Below are positions 1 through 10,628 of a stretch of 64,000 bases of DNA, in pieces; within the stretch, counting starts at the first letter, position 1; each line of letters begins with the position of its first letter. The translations under genes were made by a program, and so were the position numbers. Origin of the DNA: Aquanectria penicillioides (lineage: Eukaryota; Ascomycota; Sordariomycetes; Hypocreales; Nectriaceae); NCBI GenBank assembly GCA_003415625.1, contig PYIU01000004.1, forward strand, positions 3,162,001-3,226,000. Direction: 5' to 3'. The notes under the pieces were generated by a model that worked only from the letters and a program-made list of their open reading frames with translations, made no database searches and was not told the origin of the DNA.

Positions 1-748
1 TTTAGCACTATACACGCGGGTAGGAAGCAAATATGCATGGTAGCGAAACCTCAAACACCCGCTATCAATACGAGCAAACGGGAGGCGGCTGGAAGCATTA
101 ACAGGCTCCCTTCTCCTCGGCCTCGCCGATTGCTTCTCCCACTCTTTGTCCAGTAGAACAGCTTCGACCGCTCCCGAAACTATTCACCGACGTTTGACGA
201 GCCGTCTTCCCGTAGTGCCATGGCCCTTAATTGCCACGAGAGCCCCACGAGGCAGACGTAGGGTGAAGGACGGTATCCGTTTTATTCACTTCTACTTAGC
301 ACCTGGCAAGCCTGCTTTGCCAGATTGTGCCAGCTGCCCACCTGCCACTGTCTCTCATTTCAGTTCTTGTACTATCTCGTTTTATTTTACTCTCTTTTCT
401 CGACTTCCTTCGCGCTTCTTGGTTTACATGGAAGCAACCTGACCGATTCAATCACCACCGTCTTGATCTACCCGCCACCCCAAGCCTCGCCTCTACTCTT
501 GCAGTCTTTTTTCCCCCATTTTGACCAGGTACGCTAGAATATTGGTGTATTGACTTAACTTCGTCTGCTGGAAAAATCGCCTCATAAGGTGAGTTGCCTG
601 GTTCTTTGTTCTTGTTTCCCAGCACGGGCGATGTAAGGGGGCCGGACCTTGCCCATAACACGCTACATAAAGAAGTTGTTGAAATTTGCAATGATGAAAG
701 GAAGAACTTGAGACTTATGAAAATCTGCTGACAATCAAAGGAACTGCC
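1..748. other. Upstream region, no gene recognised
   Basis: No convincing coding sequence is visible. Short reading frames overlap one another on both strands and none has a recognisable product. The stretch from about 330 to 540 is CT-rich, as in many filamentous-fungal promoters and leaders. GT-rich donor-like sites near 530 (GGTACGC) and 588 (GGTGAGT) lie before the start codon at 749, so a 5'UTR intron in the next gene is possible but not shown. Confidence 0.4.
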
Positions 749-3700
749 ATGACTTCATCCTTCATTAGTACAGGGAGCTCAAGTATGCCTTTCCTCAACT
801 CGACTACCTTTCCAAGGATTCGGGCTTGTGATCAGCCACTCAACCGACAAGCGGCTTTCACAGAATTCTATCCGAACGGCTTACCTGTTGTTTACAAGAT
901 GCTTCAAACTATTGGGGCCGAAGGGATCCAGCAAACGTACATCGAGGACCATCTCCCTGTCGGCTTCTACACCAACCCAAGATCCGACGCGAGGGCCATA
1001 TTCTCAACCCACAACGGACAACGTCCGTTTCGCCCGATGCAACACCTGCTTCCTCAACGAAGAATCCATTTGTGGTCCAGGGATGAGATCCAATCGGTTT
1101 GCAACTCACTCCGCAAGATCTACTGGGATTGCATGAAACCGATGCGCCAGCCTCAGTGCTGGGACGACCTATGGACGTACTTTGATGCATCGGACCTCTA
1201 CTACTATGGTGCACTCAATCTTTGGAACATCATGAACACACTCTTTGACGAAAACAAAGTCATTTACAAAGATGTTCTCAAAGAAACCGCTTTTCACATT
1301 GGTTGCTGGGCTGATCAGTGGGTTACTGTTGATCTGAACAAAACCAAACTCATTCGATGGGACGAGTCTCAAGGCCCTCTGCTCCCTCTACTGAGCGAAG
1401 CTGATTGGATGTCTATTGGAAACATCAACGACGACGCTATGCCGCTGATTGCAAATGCCCTTAAACATCGACGAGCATTGCTTATTTCGGGTGACCACGC
1501 TCTTCAACAGCGGCCCAACGACCTCATGTCATCCTGCGCGGATAATAACCTTGAGAATTGGCTTGGTATGTACACGATCAAAGTAATTCCAGTCCCAAAA
1601 CACTCATCTGTTACTAGCCGGGCAGAAGGTCTTCCACCCGAATGGCCTCCCCTCGCCACCTGAGGCTCAACCTCATCATGGTTCTCCAACATCCAGAAAT
1701 GCGCCGGCACCAATTTTCATGCACAATGGCAACCACTATTACCTGCCTCCTCCAAATTTTCTTCCTCAGGCTCCTTCGAAGCCGGGAAGTGGCGCTGGGG
1801 CAGCCGTGAAAGCATTGCACAAGTCCGCTGGAGCCGCTGGGGCCGCTGGAGCTGTTCCCAAGTTGCAAGCCAAGGGCCCAGTCATTGCAAACGGAAGCAG
1901 TAGAGCTCTTCCGCTGACGAGCGCTGTCTACTCTAACAACCAAAGAGTCACGAATAATACTGAATTGAGGCCCACTGCGAAGAAGAACAAAAAGAAGGCG
2001 ACTGATTCTGGCAATCTTCCCCGTCCACTTCCGCAGCCCCCTCGAACCAACTCGGCAATGAGAGATTGCGTTGGCACTCCTCCAGGGCCAGACAACAACG
2101 TAGGGCCTGGAAACATTCATATTCCGGAAGAATTCGATACCCTGACTCCAACCAAGGTCAAGAGAAGATCCCGCGGCAATCCCCGGTCTCCAACTGGAGG
2201 ATCCAACAACATGGTCACGAAATCACTTCCCCCATCGGCCGTGCTGGGCCATTCAGAACTCGCACCTAGCACCCGGGCAACTAGTGATGAAGTGAGAGTT
2301 CCTAATATCATCCCCACTCAATCATCTCATTTATCCTCAGATCAGCCACGGGCTGACTAGAAATCAGCCCAAGAGCTGGGCCTGGATCTGGGAAGTACGG
2401 AGACCCAAAGCCTAACCGCTCCTCCCAGCCAGCAGAGACAGAATGAGCAACACCAAGATGGACAATACTCTGTGCCGGGAATCTCTAATCTCCCGCCTCT
2501 TCGATTCCCTATGGCCGCCCAACCATTACCAGAAACCCCAAAGCCAATCAACCCAATCACCAAGCAAGCATTGCCGCAGAGGACCCGATGGGACTTCATC
2601 CAATGCATCAACAACTTTTAACAGGATTCCCAGTTCATTCATCTGGGCATCTGATACCGGCCATACATGGCCAGCCTACTACTAACCAGTCACAATATCC
2701 CTTTTCCACCCCTACCCAGCCTGACTCTATGCCGCCTCGACCACAACACCTTCGCAAGGCAGGGAGCCTTTCTGTTCCACCCCAAATTGACCATCCGGAA
2801 AAGAATGAGAAAAAATGGTCTGCAAATGTCCAGTCTTACAATGAGCCTTCCAATTTTGCACCGTCAACGCCAAATCGTGGCTCTGGCCAACGTCATCAGC
2901 CTCGTAACTTCAGAGCGGGCCGTCGCGGTTCTCACAGCCAGAGAAACGTCACTGTCCATGTCAATAGGAACCAAGGAGACTACGGAATTACGCAGAACAG
3001 GCGGGATACAACCCCGTGGACCAACAACACTTGGCGCCGCCAAAGCATCGGATCTCAATCGTCCAAACCACTCGGAACCCCTTGTCCAAACTCTAGGAAC
3101 AGCTATGGCGGAATGGATTACATCCACTGCACCTGCGACGAATGTAACGGCAGGAACCGCAGTATCTATGTCAAGGTCAGAGGATCTGGTATAGAACATC
3201 CTGTAGACCTTCAATCTCGTGTCAAGTTTGGACTGAACGATCGGTTTGGCCAAGTCGAGGATGTACTTCGTCTTGCGTCGAAAGAGATATCGACGTTTAT
3301 CGTTCGGTAAGTTTAACTAACACCTTGTTGAGGTGATACTCTGTTCACGCGTTGACTTGTTCAGCTTCATCAATGAGCAATCGGTTCCAGATGCGCTGGC
3401 TTTTGCTAGTGGTGGCCTTCCTGAGAAGGGAATTTCGGTAGTCATCTCGCCTGTCCTTCGATCCAAATGGATGTCCCTACCACGAGTAAGAAAGGCATCT
3501 GCAGAAAGCTCCAGGAGCCGTGACGTTCCTCTTGGGCAACCTCTTCACATGGAACAACCTCTCCGGCCGATCCAATCGACCATCTCACTTGGACATGCCC
3601 ACTCCGTGATTAATCAACCTTTGCCTTTGGCTCACCCTGGAACTTCTGGGGTTCTCCATTATGGGCAGTTTACTCTGCATCACGGAGGACCAAATATACA

Positions 3701-5978
3701 ACTAACAAACGCGCAGCTCGCCCATGGCGGCATTGCAAACCAGCCTTACGCTGCTGGAGGAGTCCAAATGATTCAGCCTGGTTTTGTTCGTCAGCTACCC
3801 ACCGGCCAAGCCCCCTATGGAATGCACCCATTGCACCAACACGATAAAACTCAGCAACATATGCAGAGACGGCGTTCTTCGCAGCATGAATCATACACTG
3901 CTCCTAGAATTTTTCTTCCAAAGAAACCAGAAACAGCTGTGACAGGAAGCCAGCAATCCTCTCAACCACCTGCCGAGGTTGTTATAGAGTCTAAAGATGC
4001 TAGCAAAAACTTGGAAGAGCCTTTGTCGAGCCCCAAAGAGACAGATGACATTGTTTCTGATGCCTGTGGCGAGAAAGCGCCAGGAAGCGAGGTTCAAGAT
4101 ACCGCAAGTACTGTTGCAGAACAAGAACAGCACCATGATGCCGCTACGGAGTCTGAACCCGCCAGTGATATCGCCTTGAAGCAAGAGCAATCGGTTTCTG
4201 ACCTCTGTCCCAAGGAAAAGGGCAGCCACTCTCGAGTTCCAAGCCAATTTACAAGTGAAGAGGTCGAGGAACGGAAGAGATCTTGGGCTAGAATCCCTAT
4301 GCCATTGGACCCTCGCAAGGTTAGGGCGGCTTCGGCAGTGACAAAGGTCATGGAGGATATTGTGGGCGACCATCACCGGTCCTCAAAGAGCGTCGAAGTT
4401 GTCACCTACAAGTCTGAATCCGAGAAGCCGTCGACCCAAACCCCGAGTCCCGAAGAGGTGTCAGAAGTAGTTTCTCCTCCAGAACACTCTCGTAGGAATT
4501 TCGAAGCCATCAAAACCGGGTTGCCTACCGCACATCCGTCTCAACTCGGTCAAGATTTACGGGATGCAGTCACACAGGAGGGAGCCGAACATTCATATGA
4601 ACAGCCCGCCGAGCTTACGGCAAGGTATCCTCCTTTCCAAGTACCCGGGAATTCGTTTGGTAAGCGATCCAAGTCTGTGCATGGTGTTCCATATTTGGAG
4701 CCCTTCCAGAGTGACCAGTTGAGCCAAACCTCTGGCACGAGCACACCCGTCTCAATTCATCCATCCATGTCCTTCACGAAGCGCGCTGAAGACTATCCTG
4801 CGATCCATGGCGAGAATGCCAACATCCAAACTACGGAGAGGCCACGAAAGTCGAAGAACAAGCATAAAAAGAAGAAGGGCCGCCAGAACGGCGATGGCCG
4901 CTCCGCATCGACAACTCTCCCTGGTACGACACTAGATCTTCTCCCGAAGGAAACCTCACCTCGTCACCCGGGAATGCATGCAAATACACAAGGGGGTAAA
5001 ATCCCGAGCGACTCCACCATCTCAACGTCCTCGCGGCAGAATACTAACTCGAATCAGCGACCAGGCTCGATGTCACCCACCAAGCGCCCTCGTGAGGAGA
5101 TGTTTCAACAGTTATGCTCTGCCTCCGCGAAGCGCAACAAGCAAGACACAGATGAGAGCCCAACAGCAGCTAGCCCGCAGCCCGTGGAGAATCTCGCGGA
5201 GAAGAAACAGGGAACAGTGGAAGGCGACCGCGGCCGTTTGGGATACAGGGCAAATGCTGGAGGATCGCTCCGTATGAAGAAGAACCGCAAGCACAGATTG
5301 CTTGTTACAGAGCCGTCTGTTGCGGAACAGCGCCTTGACACAAAAGTGGCACCCCCGTCGTCGGACTTTGCTTTTGAGTGCTCAACAGCCAAGTCACAGG
5401 GCTCACCAAGCGTTCCTCACGATGCGGTCTATGCAAAGCCCGTTTCGCCCTTTGCCGGATCCCGGTTGAACCCAAGGGCCAAAGACTTCCAGTCCCCTTC
5501 TCGATTTGTGAACCAAGCAGCCTCGGAAAAGACTGGCAACAGCAACAGCAACAGCATCTCGGATCACGATGGAGGAAAGACATCATCTCCAAAACTTAAG
5601 CAGGCAAAGGACGAAAAGAGGGAAGATCGCACCCATAGAAATGTCACGGCAGAAAATAACAAGGATCAACCGCCCGCGGTCGAGACTGCGGCTGCCCCTA
5701 CGAACGAGGCTCGCAAGCCAGCTAAGAGTCACAAGCGCACCAAAGCCAAGGGCAGGGAGGCACGGGCTCAGGAGCAATCCTGCGAGCCACACACACCCAA
5801 GCGACCCGAGCCTGAGAAGAAGGGTCTCGATGGTGACGATTGGCCATCGTTACCTCCGCCTCGTGAGCGCGCTGCTTCCAAGTCGAGCACACCGTCTCTT
5901 TGGGGAATAAAAAAGAGTGGCGGTAGCAAGGGGGGTTCGCCTATCACTAAGAAGACGACGGTAACTGAAAGGGGATAA
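749..5978 (+). CDS. Large disordered protein with an RRM-like segment; one in-frame TAG and one apparent frame break
   Basis: I do not recognise a characterised homologue. Exon model: 749-1565, intron 1566-1617 (52 bp, GTATGT...TAG), 1618-3306, intron 3307-3364 (58 bp, GTAAGT, branch GTTGAC, CAG), 3365-5978. Both introns restore frame exactly. The middle exon has two problems: an in-frame TAG at 2358-2360, and a frame change near 2584 with no usable GT-AG intron. Adding one base to the CCC run at 2584-2586 and reading across the TAG gives 1707 codons ending at 5976-5978. The first 280 residues look folded and are rich in W, Y and D. Residues about 785-870 (SIYVKVRG ... ISTFIVRFINEQSVPDALAFA ... 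GISVVISPV) alternate strands and helices like an RRM. The rest is low complexity (P, S, Q, K) with basic patches such as KSKNKHKKKKGR and a C-terminal DDWPSLPPP. An RNA-related role is inference only. The 2358 stop might instead be removed by a phase-0 intron starting at GTGAGA (2292). Confidence 0.7.
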
Positions 5979-6757
5979 CTTACATATCTAGATAAATCTC
6001 GAAGTCGGGGAACACCCTAGAGGATGGTGACTTTTATTTTCCTATTACATTTCTTTTTTGAACTGTGATCTGAGTTGGGGATTTGCCGACGGCTGGATGG
6101 AAAGCATGGACAAGGATGTTTCTCACTTGGACTATCCGAGGTTGGCGAACAGGCCTTGTGGTTTTGTTGCTTTGCAATATGCCACTTGGCTTGGGAGAGT
6201 CCACGCACGGCGGATTCAGATCCGGCTGGTTTTTATATTGTATCCTGGCTATTGTTGTGCACTTTGTCAGAGCCCTTAGGGGGTGAGAGTGTTCACTCAG
6301 GTAACCTCTTACACTGGCTCGAGGACCTGAGGAGTCGACAGGGCGGAGGGCAGATATAAACAATACAGAGCCTAGATGAAAATTTGATTGTATGAGCATT
6401 GGATGTCGTGTGTTTCAAGAATCGTGGTTGCGATGTGAGATTGCTGGTGTTGAGGCAGTTGTATGTGCGCATATAAATCAGGCGTTGCGTACATTATTGA
6501 ACGCCCCGGATCGGACCCTGGGTCAGTTCTCCCGTTGCATTGCGCCTGGTTAATCTCGATGCAGCAGCAAAGGGACGTCTTGTGATGTTGGTGGTGGTAC
6601 AATGCTTGATTTTTCATACCCCATATGTACATGGTCGTCGTATCACCCCAAGGCACCGGCAACTTCTTCGTTCTATCCCATTCCGAATTTGATTTCCCGT
6701 TTCCCGTTTCCTTTCGTCGGCGTCTGTCTCCCTCCGCATTCTCTTTCGTGCGATCGC
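5979..6757. other. Convergent 3' region, no gene seen
   Basis: This lies between the stop of the large plus-strand gene and the stop of the minus-strand complex I subunit gene. It probably holds both 3'UTRs. Short frames on both strands overlap and resemble nothing known. Confidence 0.45.
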
Positions 6758-7343
6758 TTATTGCGAAGCCTGGACGAGGCCGGTGACGGTGTCTTCGATC
6801 TGCTTGTCGGACAGGCCCTCGAGGATCTGGGACTTTTCGATACCGTGCTCTGCATCATGAGCTAGTTAGTTCCGCGCGTGTTGGTTGTATTAGGTGGGGG
6901 AATAGAAAAGCAATTTATGGTGGTTGTCGGATATTTGAAGGGAGATTGAAGGAGAAAAGAACGCACCGTATCGGGCGTACACCTTGGGCTGGGTGCCAGC
7001 GGCCTCGCGGATGAGGATGGGGATGCTGGGGTTGTTGCGCTTCATGGTCGGGTAGGCTCTGGTGATGAACGATCTGAAGAAAGAGGCACAATGCGTCAGC
7101 CGGGAGTTCCCGTAATCAACCAATGGCTCTTGTAATTCATCAATTGACCCTGTGGAATCGCTGTGCAGGGCCAATTGTCTCGATTTTGTGTCCATTTCGC
7201 GATTGCCGGTCGAGCGAACGAGAGGATCGGGATAGTGGCTGCAGGCAGAAAACGTACCGGACGGCGGCGCTCTGCTCCGAGGTCTGGCAGAAGAGGAAGC
7301 GGACCTCGCGGAGGCCCTTGGTGAAGGCGTACTTGCTCGACAT
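6758..7343 (-). CDS. ndufa2: NADH:ubiquinone oxidoreductase 10.5 kDa subunit (NDUFA2/B8 type)
   Basis: Small accessory subunit of mitochondrial respiratory complex I, peripheral arm, thioredoxin-like fold. Exons on the minus strand: 7343-7258, 7073-6967 and 6849-6758, giving 285 bp and 94 residues, the usual family length. The introns (7257-7074 and 6966-6850) have GTACGT and GTGCGT donors and CAG acceptors. The spliced protein begins MSSKYAFTKGLREVRFLFCQ, continues through SFITRAYPTMKRNNPSIPILIREA and TQPKVYARYEHG, and ends LSDKQIEDTVTGLVQASQ. This is the typical pattern of fungal B8 subunits, including the conserved RFLFCQ and YPTMK...PILIREA blocks. As in most of the family there is no cleavable presequence. 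It is divergent from the MPC2 gene 1.0 kb away, and both products are mitochondrial. Confidence 0.93.
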
Positions 7344-8359
7344 GGTGGGCGGCGTAGAGGCGTCGTCGTCTTCGTCGGGGTGGGAAGCGGTGGTGATGTC
7401 GAAGGGAGGCGGCGGTTGCTAATTGCGAGCTTGTGGTTGGCAAGCTTTCCCGCAGTTGGAGGGTGAGGCTCTCGCTCACTCTAATCGGAATAACCTGGAC
7501 GGGATGAATGCGTGGGTGAGTGAGCGGCGTGGCGAGCATAAATAATGCGACGTGCACAAACAGTACAAAATTGCATAATACAACTTGCATTGCATGATTA
7601 TGTAAATTTGTGCAGATGGAACGAACCCCCCGCGAGCTCAACCCTCCGAACCGGCGCCCGGTGGTAAGTGGGGTACGTACCTGGAACCTGTGGCGGCTTA
7701 ACTCCGGCGTCCCGTTTTCCGTTTTCCGCCCACCACGAACGCCCGCCGATTGGAGGTACCAGTGACATCGCGCCGGTACCTGCGTCGCCGGCATTCGCAC
7801 GCCAAAAGGGGGCTAAATGGGCGACGAGTGAGCGATGCGTCCCCAGGCCGCAAGGTAACCCGGTACCTACCCCATACATTCTTCCATTGCTGCTGCACAT
7901 TTCGGGACGTCAGTCACCGACCTCCCGAGGAGCGAGGCCGCAGCCCACCACCCCCCCAACACAACTTCTCAGCGCCCGCGTGTGAGTGAGCAAGGTGAGT
8001 GTTTCTCCAGCAAAAAGGCCAAAACGACGAGACGGGTATCATCACCATCGCCCTCGTCGGACTCAAGCCCTGCTTCTTGTGCATTTCTCTTCCGCCTAAC
8101 AAAGTACGTTGCGACACCGCTGCCCTTTCCCCGTATTATTCGTACTGCTCTTCTTCCCACCCTCCTAAGCTGCTGTTGCTGCTGCTTTCAGGAGTCCTTC
8201 AGTTGCTTCATCGCCTTTTCTTTCTTTTTTTTCCCCCTGCCAACCCACCCAACCCAACCTTTGCTTTGCCCGCCGCCGCCCTCTCCGGTTGCGACTCGCT
8301 GCCCCCAACCAGACGCTGACAGAAATCCTCAGAGCGAAAGAGTCGCATCCATCTTCGGA
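7344..8359. promoter_or_regulatory. Divergent promoter region between complex I subunit and MPC2
   Basis: About 1 kb separates the start codons of two oppositely transcribed mitochondrial genes. It contains three GGTACC palindromes (7755-7760, 7775-7780, 7862-7867) and a GTACGTAC at about 7673. A strongly pyrimidine-rich tract lies at about 8150-8300 just upstream of MPC2, as is common before well-expressed fungal genes. No specific factor site can be assigned. Confidence 0.4.
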
Positions 8360-9333
8360 ATGGCCTCCTCCGCCAACAACTTCCTCCGCGCCTCCCGGCC
8401 GCTCTTCCGCCAGGCCACCTTTGGCGCGCAGGCTCGCCAGGCCTTCCGCCAGCAGGGCTTCGGCCAGCGTTTCCGCCAGGGCGGCCAGCGATGGCAGAGC
8501 ACCGACGGCGCCGCTCAGCAGGAGCAGCAGTCGTGGTTCAAGCGCATGTGGGAGAGTGAGATCGGCTTCAAGACTGTTCACTTCTGGTGAGTTTTTTTTT
8601 TCCTGATCCCTGCGCACCATCGCATCATGTCATGGCGTGTTGTTGCAGAGGAGACGTGCACTTGAAGCGAGCTGGAGTTTGCTGACCTCGTCAATCCAGG
8701 GCTCCCGTCATGAAGGTTCGTCCATGAGACCCCCCTCCCTCCATTCCGATTCCACAACCCACGCATCCATATACTACACACACATCACTTCGTTTTTATT
8801 CTCGACGACTTTCTCTTTCCGATTACCGCAATTTTTAAAACAAAAAACAACAAGCCACATCACCGTACCCGGGCGAAATCCAATTGGAACACACACACAC
8901 ACTCTCTCTCTCAGACAGAACCTTTTGCTAACTTGAATCCTCTCACACTAGTGGGCTCTCGTCATCGCTGGTATTTCCGACTTCGCGCGCCCTGTTGAGA
9001 AACTCTCCTTCACCCAGAACTTCGCCCTGACCTGCACCGGCTTCATCTGGACCAGATGGTGCTTGATCATCAAGCCCAAGAACTACCTGTAAGCATTTGC
9101 ATGCCGAATTGGCTTGACTACGCCGTCTTATCGCGGAGTTTCCCCAATCCGGGCCCCCGCGCTTCAACAGTGTACGTTGCTAATTCAATCGCTCTAGCCT
9201 CGCTGCCGTCAACTTCTTTCTCGGAATCGTCGGTCTCGTTCAGATTTCCCGAATTGCCTTGCACAACCCTTCCAAGACTGAGGCTGTCGTCGAGGAGGTC
9301 AAGGAGGAGGTTAAGGAGGCCGTCAAGGCTTAG
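8360..9333 (+). CDS. mpc2: Mitochondrial pyruvate carrier subunit, MPC2/MPC3 type
   Basis: Subunit of the heterodimeric inner-membrane carrier that brings pyruvate into the matrix. Exons: 8360-8586, 8701-8716 (a 16-bp micro-exon), 8952-9088, 9198-9333; 516 bp, 171 residues. All three introns are GT-AG and the phases close exactly. The first ~55 residues are a classic Arg/Gln/Ala-rich, acid-free mitochondrial targeting sequence. The core then begins GFKTVHFWAPVMKWALVIAG and continues ISDFARPVEKLSFTQN, FALTCTGFIWTRWCLIIKPK and NYLLAAVNFFLGIVGLVQIS. These are the FWAP.MKW, ARP.EKLS, TGFIW.R and P.N motifs of MPC2. The extra length over the yeast protein is mostly presequence plus an acidic, charged C-terminal tail (VVEEVKEEVKEAVKA). 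Intron 2 holds an (AC)n(TC)n microsatellite. It is convergent with the RhoGEF gene downstream. Confidence 0.95.
8889..8912. repeat. (AC)n(TC)n microsatellite in an MPC2 intron
   Basis: About seven AC units followed by about five TC units, inside the intron at 8717-8951. Confidence 0.85.
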
Positions 9334-10628
9334 AGCTGGGCCTTCTTTCGCCCTCCCCGTCCTGACAACCCTTTTCCCTGATAGCATCTCTTCCTTTTTT
9401 ACCTCCAACCCCATATCAAAGTGGTACACGTGTGAGATAAAGCCAAAAAAGACAATAGAGACAGCCGACGAAACAAGCGGCTGTAAAATATCATCCTTCT
9501 TGAAATACTTCCAAATCTTTCCCAGTTCCATCGTTGTTGTTTTTTGGTCTGTTTCGAGGGAGGCTCCCATGCAAAACTACATCATTTTTATATGCATGTG
9601 TTCTATGACAGCTTACTCAAACAACTATTTGGAGGGGGCGGATGGGCTGGCTATGCCTTGAGAAAGAGGATGTCTCCCTCCCCCCTCCACCCTTAACTCG
9701 AATGGGAAATTCTTAGCTGGAGGAAGCTCTAGAAATGTACTCCTTTTTCTTTCTATTCCGTCTTCCTTTAGATGATGGAAGCACGCACGCGACTGGGATG
9801 GATAGGGCTTATACAAAGTCACTTATTTTGGTCCCGTTTCCTCAATGTGTCCGAATACCCCCCGTGTGTTTGTGCAATGTCTATGGATTCGTGTATCCGA
9901 TCCTGCTAAATATCCACTGTCACAAGCCTTCCTCAACATGTCGAGTGTAGCGTCCCGCCAACTTCGCTCAACAAACAAATGTTACCCTGCTCCTCGATGC
10001 ACGTCATCATCCTGCACGTCATCACACTCAGCAGCGACATCGGTCATTCACATTGCAAAAGGTGGTTGATGTCAAAGTTTCATCCTTCATTTCATCTCAA
10101 CCTTCACTCCCCTTGTCTCGCCATTCTCTCACATATGTGTATATCATTTCATTACGCATCCATCCATCCATCCATCCACATGTGTGACCTGCTACTCCCT
10201 CCCCCCTACTCCACGACCACCAAACGCCACATACAAAAGTTCATCCATATCTCCCAGGATATCGCAATCCAAAAAAAAAAAAAGCCTCAGGTCCCGAGCT
10301 GTCGCCCAAACATCGTCCAATGGATATCAACCTAGTGGAGGGAAATATGCAAACCCCCCCATTGATCTAAGGGATGGGAAAGAAGAAGAAAAAGACGAAG
10401 AATAAAGGCAGGAAAAAGACAAGAGGGAGCAGAAATGCCAAGAGAAATATACACAGGTCGCGAGTGTAGCCTTTCATCCCAAAGCCTCTGCTTGCGGCTC
10501 AATAAGATATCGCATAATGCCCCCTCTCTCACACATGGCGTATCCCATTCGTTTCACGATCGTCGTCTCCTTCTCGTGCACCTTCGACGTTATGTTTCGT
10601 GAATTTCGTTAACTAAGCGCGTTCTGGT
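9334..10628. other. Convergent intergenic region with CATC repeat
   Basis: 3' flanks of MPC2 (+) and the RhoGEF gene (-). Contains a (CATC)5 run at about 10157-10178 and an A12 tract near 10270. No coding sequence is recognised. Confidence 0.45.
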
